DNA of 64,000 nt from Nocardioides albertanoniae (GTDB lineage Bacteria; Actinomycetota; Actinomycetes; Propionibacteriales; Nocardioidaceae): positions 974,501-1,038,500 of the forward strand of contig NZ_VFOV01000001.1 in NCBI RefSeq assembly GCF_006716315.1. The letters run 5' to 3'. The notes beneath the pieces are model-generated. The model was not told the DNA's origin. It made no database searches and saw nothing but the letters and a program-made list of their open reading frames with translations. This document shows positions 63,280-64,000 of this stretch, in pieces. A program made the translations under genes and the position numbers. Each line of letters starts with the position of its first letter. Positions within the stretch are counted from its first letter, which is position 1.

Positions 63280-64000
<721 letters not shown>

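Overview
The window is GC-rich DNA with strong third-position GC bias, GTG/TTG starts, many 1-4 bp start/stop overlaps, and families typical of Actinobacteria: conservon (cvn) genes, an XPB helicase with its partner, DUF3027, DUF2530, DUF4350, DUF4129, and RDD/SpoIIM/MoxR clusters. Overall style fits a Nocardioides-like member of the Propionibacteriales. This genus guess is an inference, since no rRNA or tRNA gene is visible. I see no transposase, integrase, CRISPR array or phage gene.

Layout. 1-8.3 kb: the end of a GAF-type regulator, a CoxS-CoxL-CoxM-CoxG operon for a form II molybdenum hydroxylase (AYRGAGR active-site motif), a flavin monooxygenase with a likely AraC operator and a terminator, and an AraC regulator. 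8.3-13.5 kb: a minus-strand MoxR/DUF58/membrane/VWA/VWA/TPR operon (Bat-like). 13.5-28.9 kb: housekeeping and repair genes, including AlkB-like dioxygenase with a near-perfect SOS box, GntR regulator, MFS exporter, HD hydrolase, serA, L,D-transpeptidase, DEDDh exonuclease, a TetR-controlled divergent pair, PPOX protein, XPB helicase and its partner. 29-37 kb: a PP2C / FHA / RDD-FHA signalling operon, signal peptidase I, an orphan NIT-type sensor protein, larE with an M50 protease, and a cold-shock protein.

37.6-42.4 kb: a complete conservon, cvnA-cvnB-cvnC-cvnD (NIT-HAMP histidine-kinase-like protein, roadblock protein, DUF742, small GTPase), ending in a strong terminator. cvnB is split by a frameshift at a run of seven C. 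42.5-45.8 kb: DUF3027, DUF2530, a small DUF1059-like gene, and a MarR-MFS pair. 46-50.4 kb: str operon (rpsL-rpsG-fusA-tuf) and terminator. 50.5-59 kb: trmB, a small membrane gene, then a second MoxR module (RDD, SpoIIM, DUF58, MoxR, DUF4350, DUF4129, membrane protein). 59.5-64 kb: the start of the S10 operon (rpsJ-rplC-rplD-rplW-rplB-rpsS-rplV-rpsC, the last cut by the window end). L4 carries an unusual C-terminal extension.

Cross-cutting signals: a 21-bp repeat family at three intergenic sites, two of them between convergent genes; a nested palindromic element inside the CoxG-like gene; many genes with a TANNNT box 6-8 bp before the start codon, suggesting leaderless mRNAs, including two pairs where one symmetric -10 box could fire in both directions; and a shared GC-rich 21-bp element upstream of the str and S10 operons. 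The best candidate for something new is the NIT-only membrane protein near a conservon whose kinase carries the same sensor domain.
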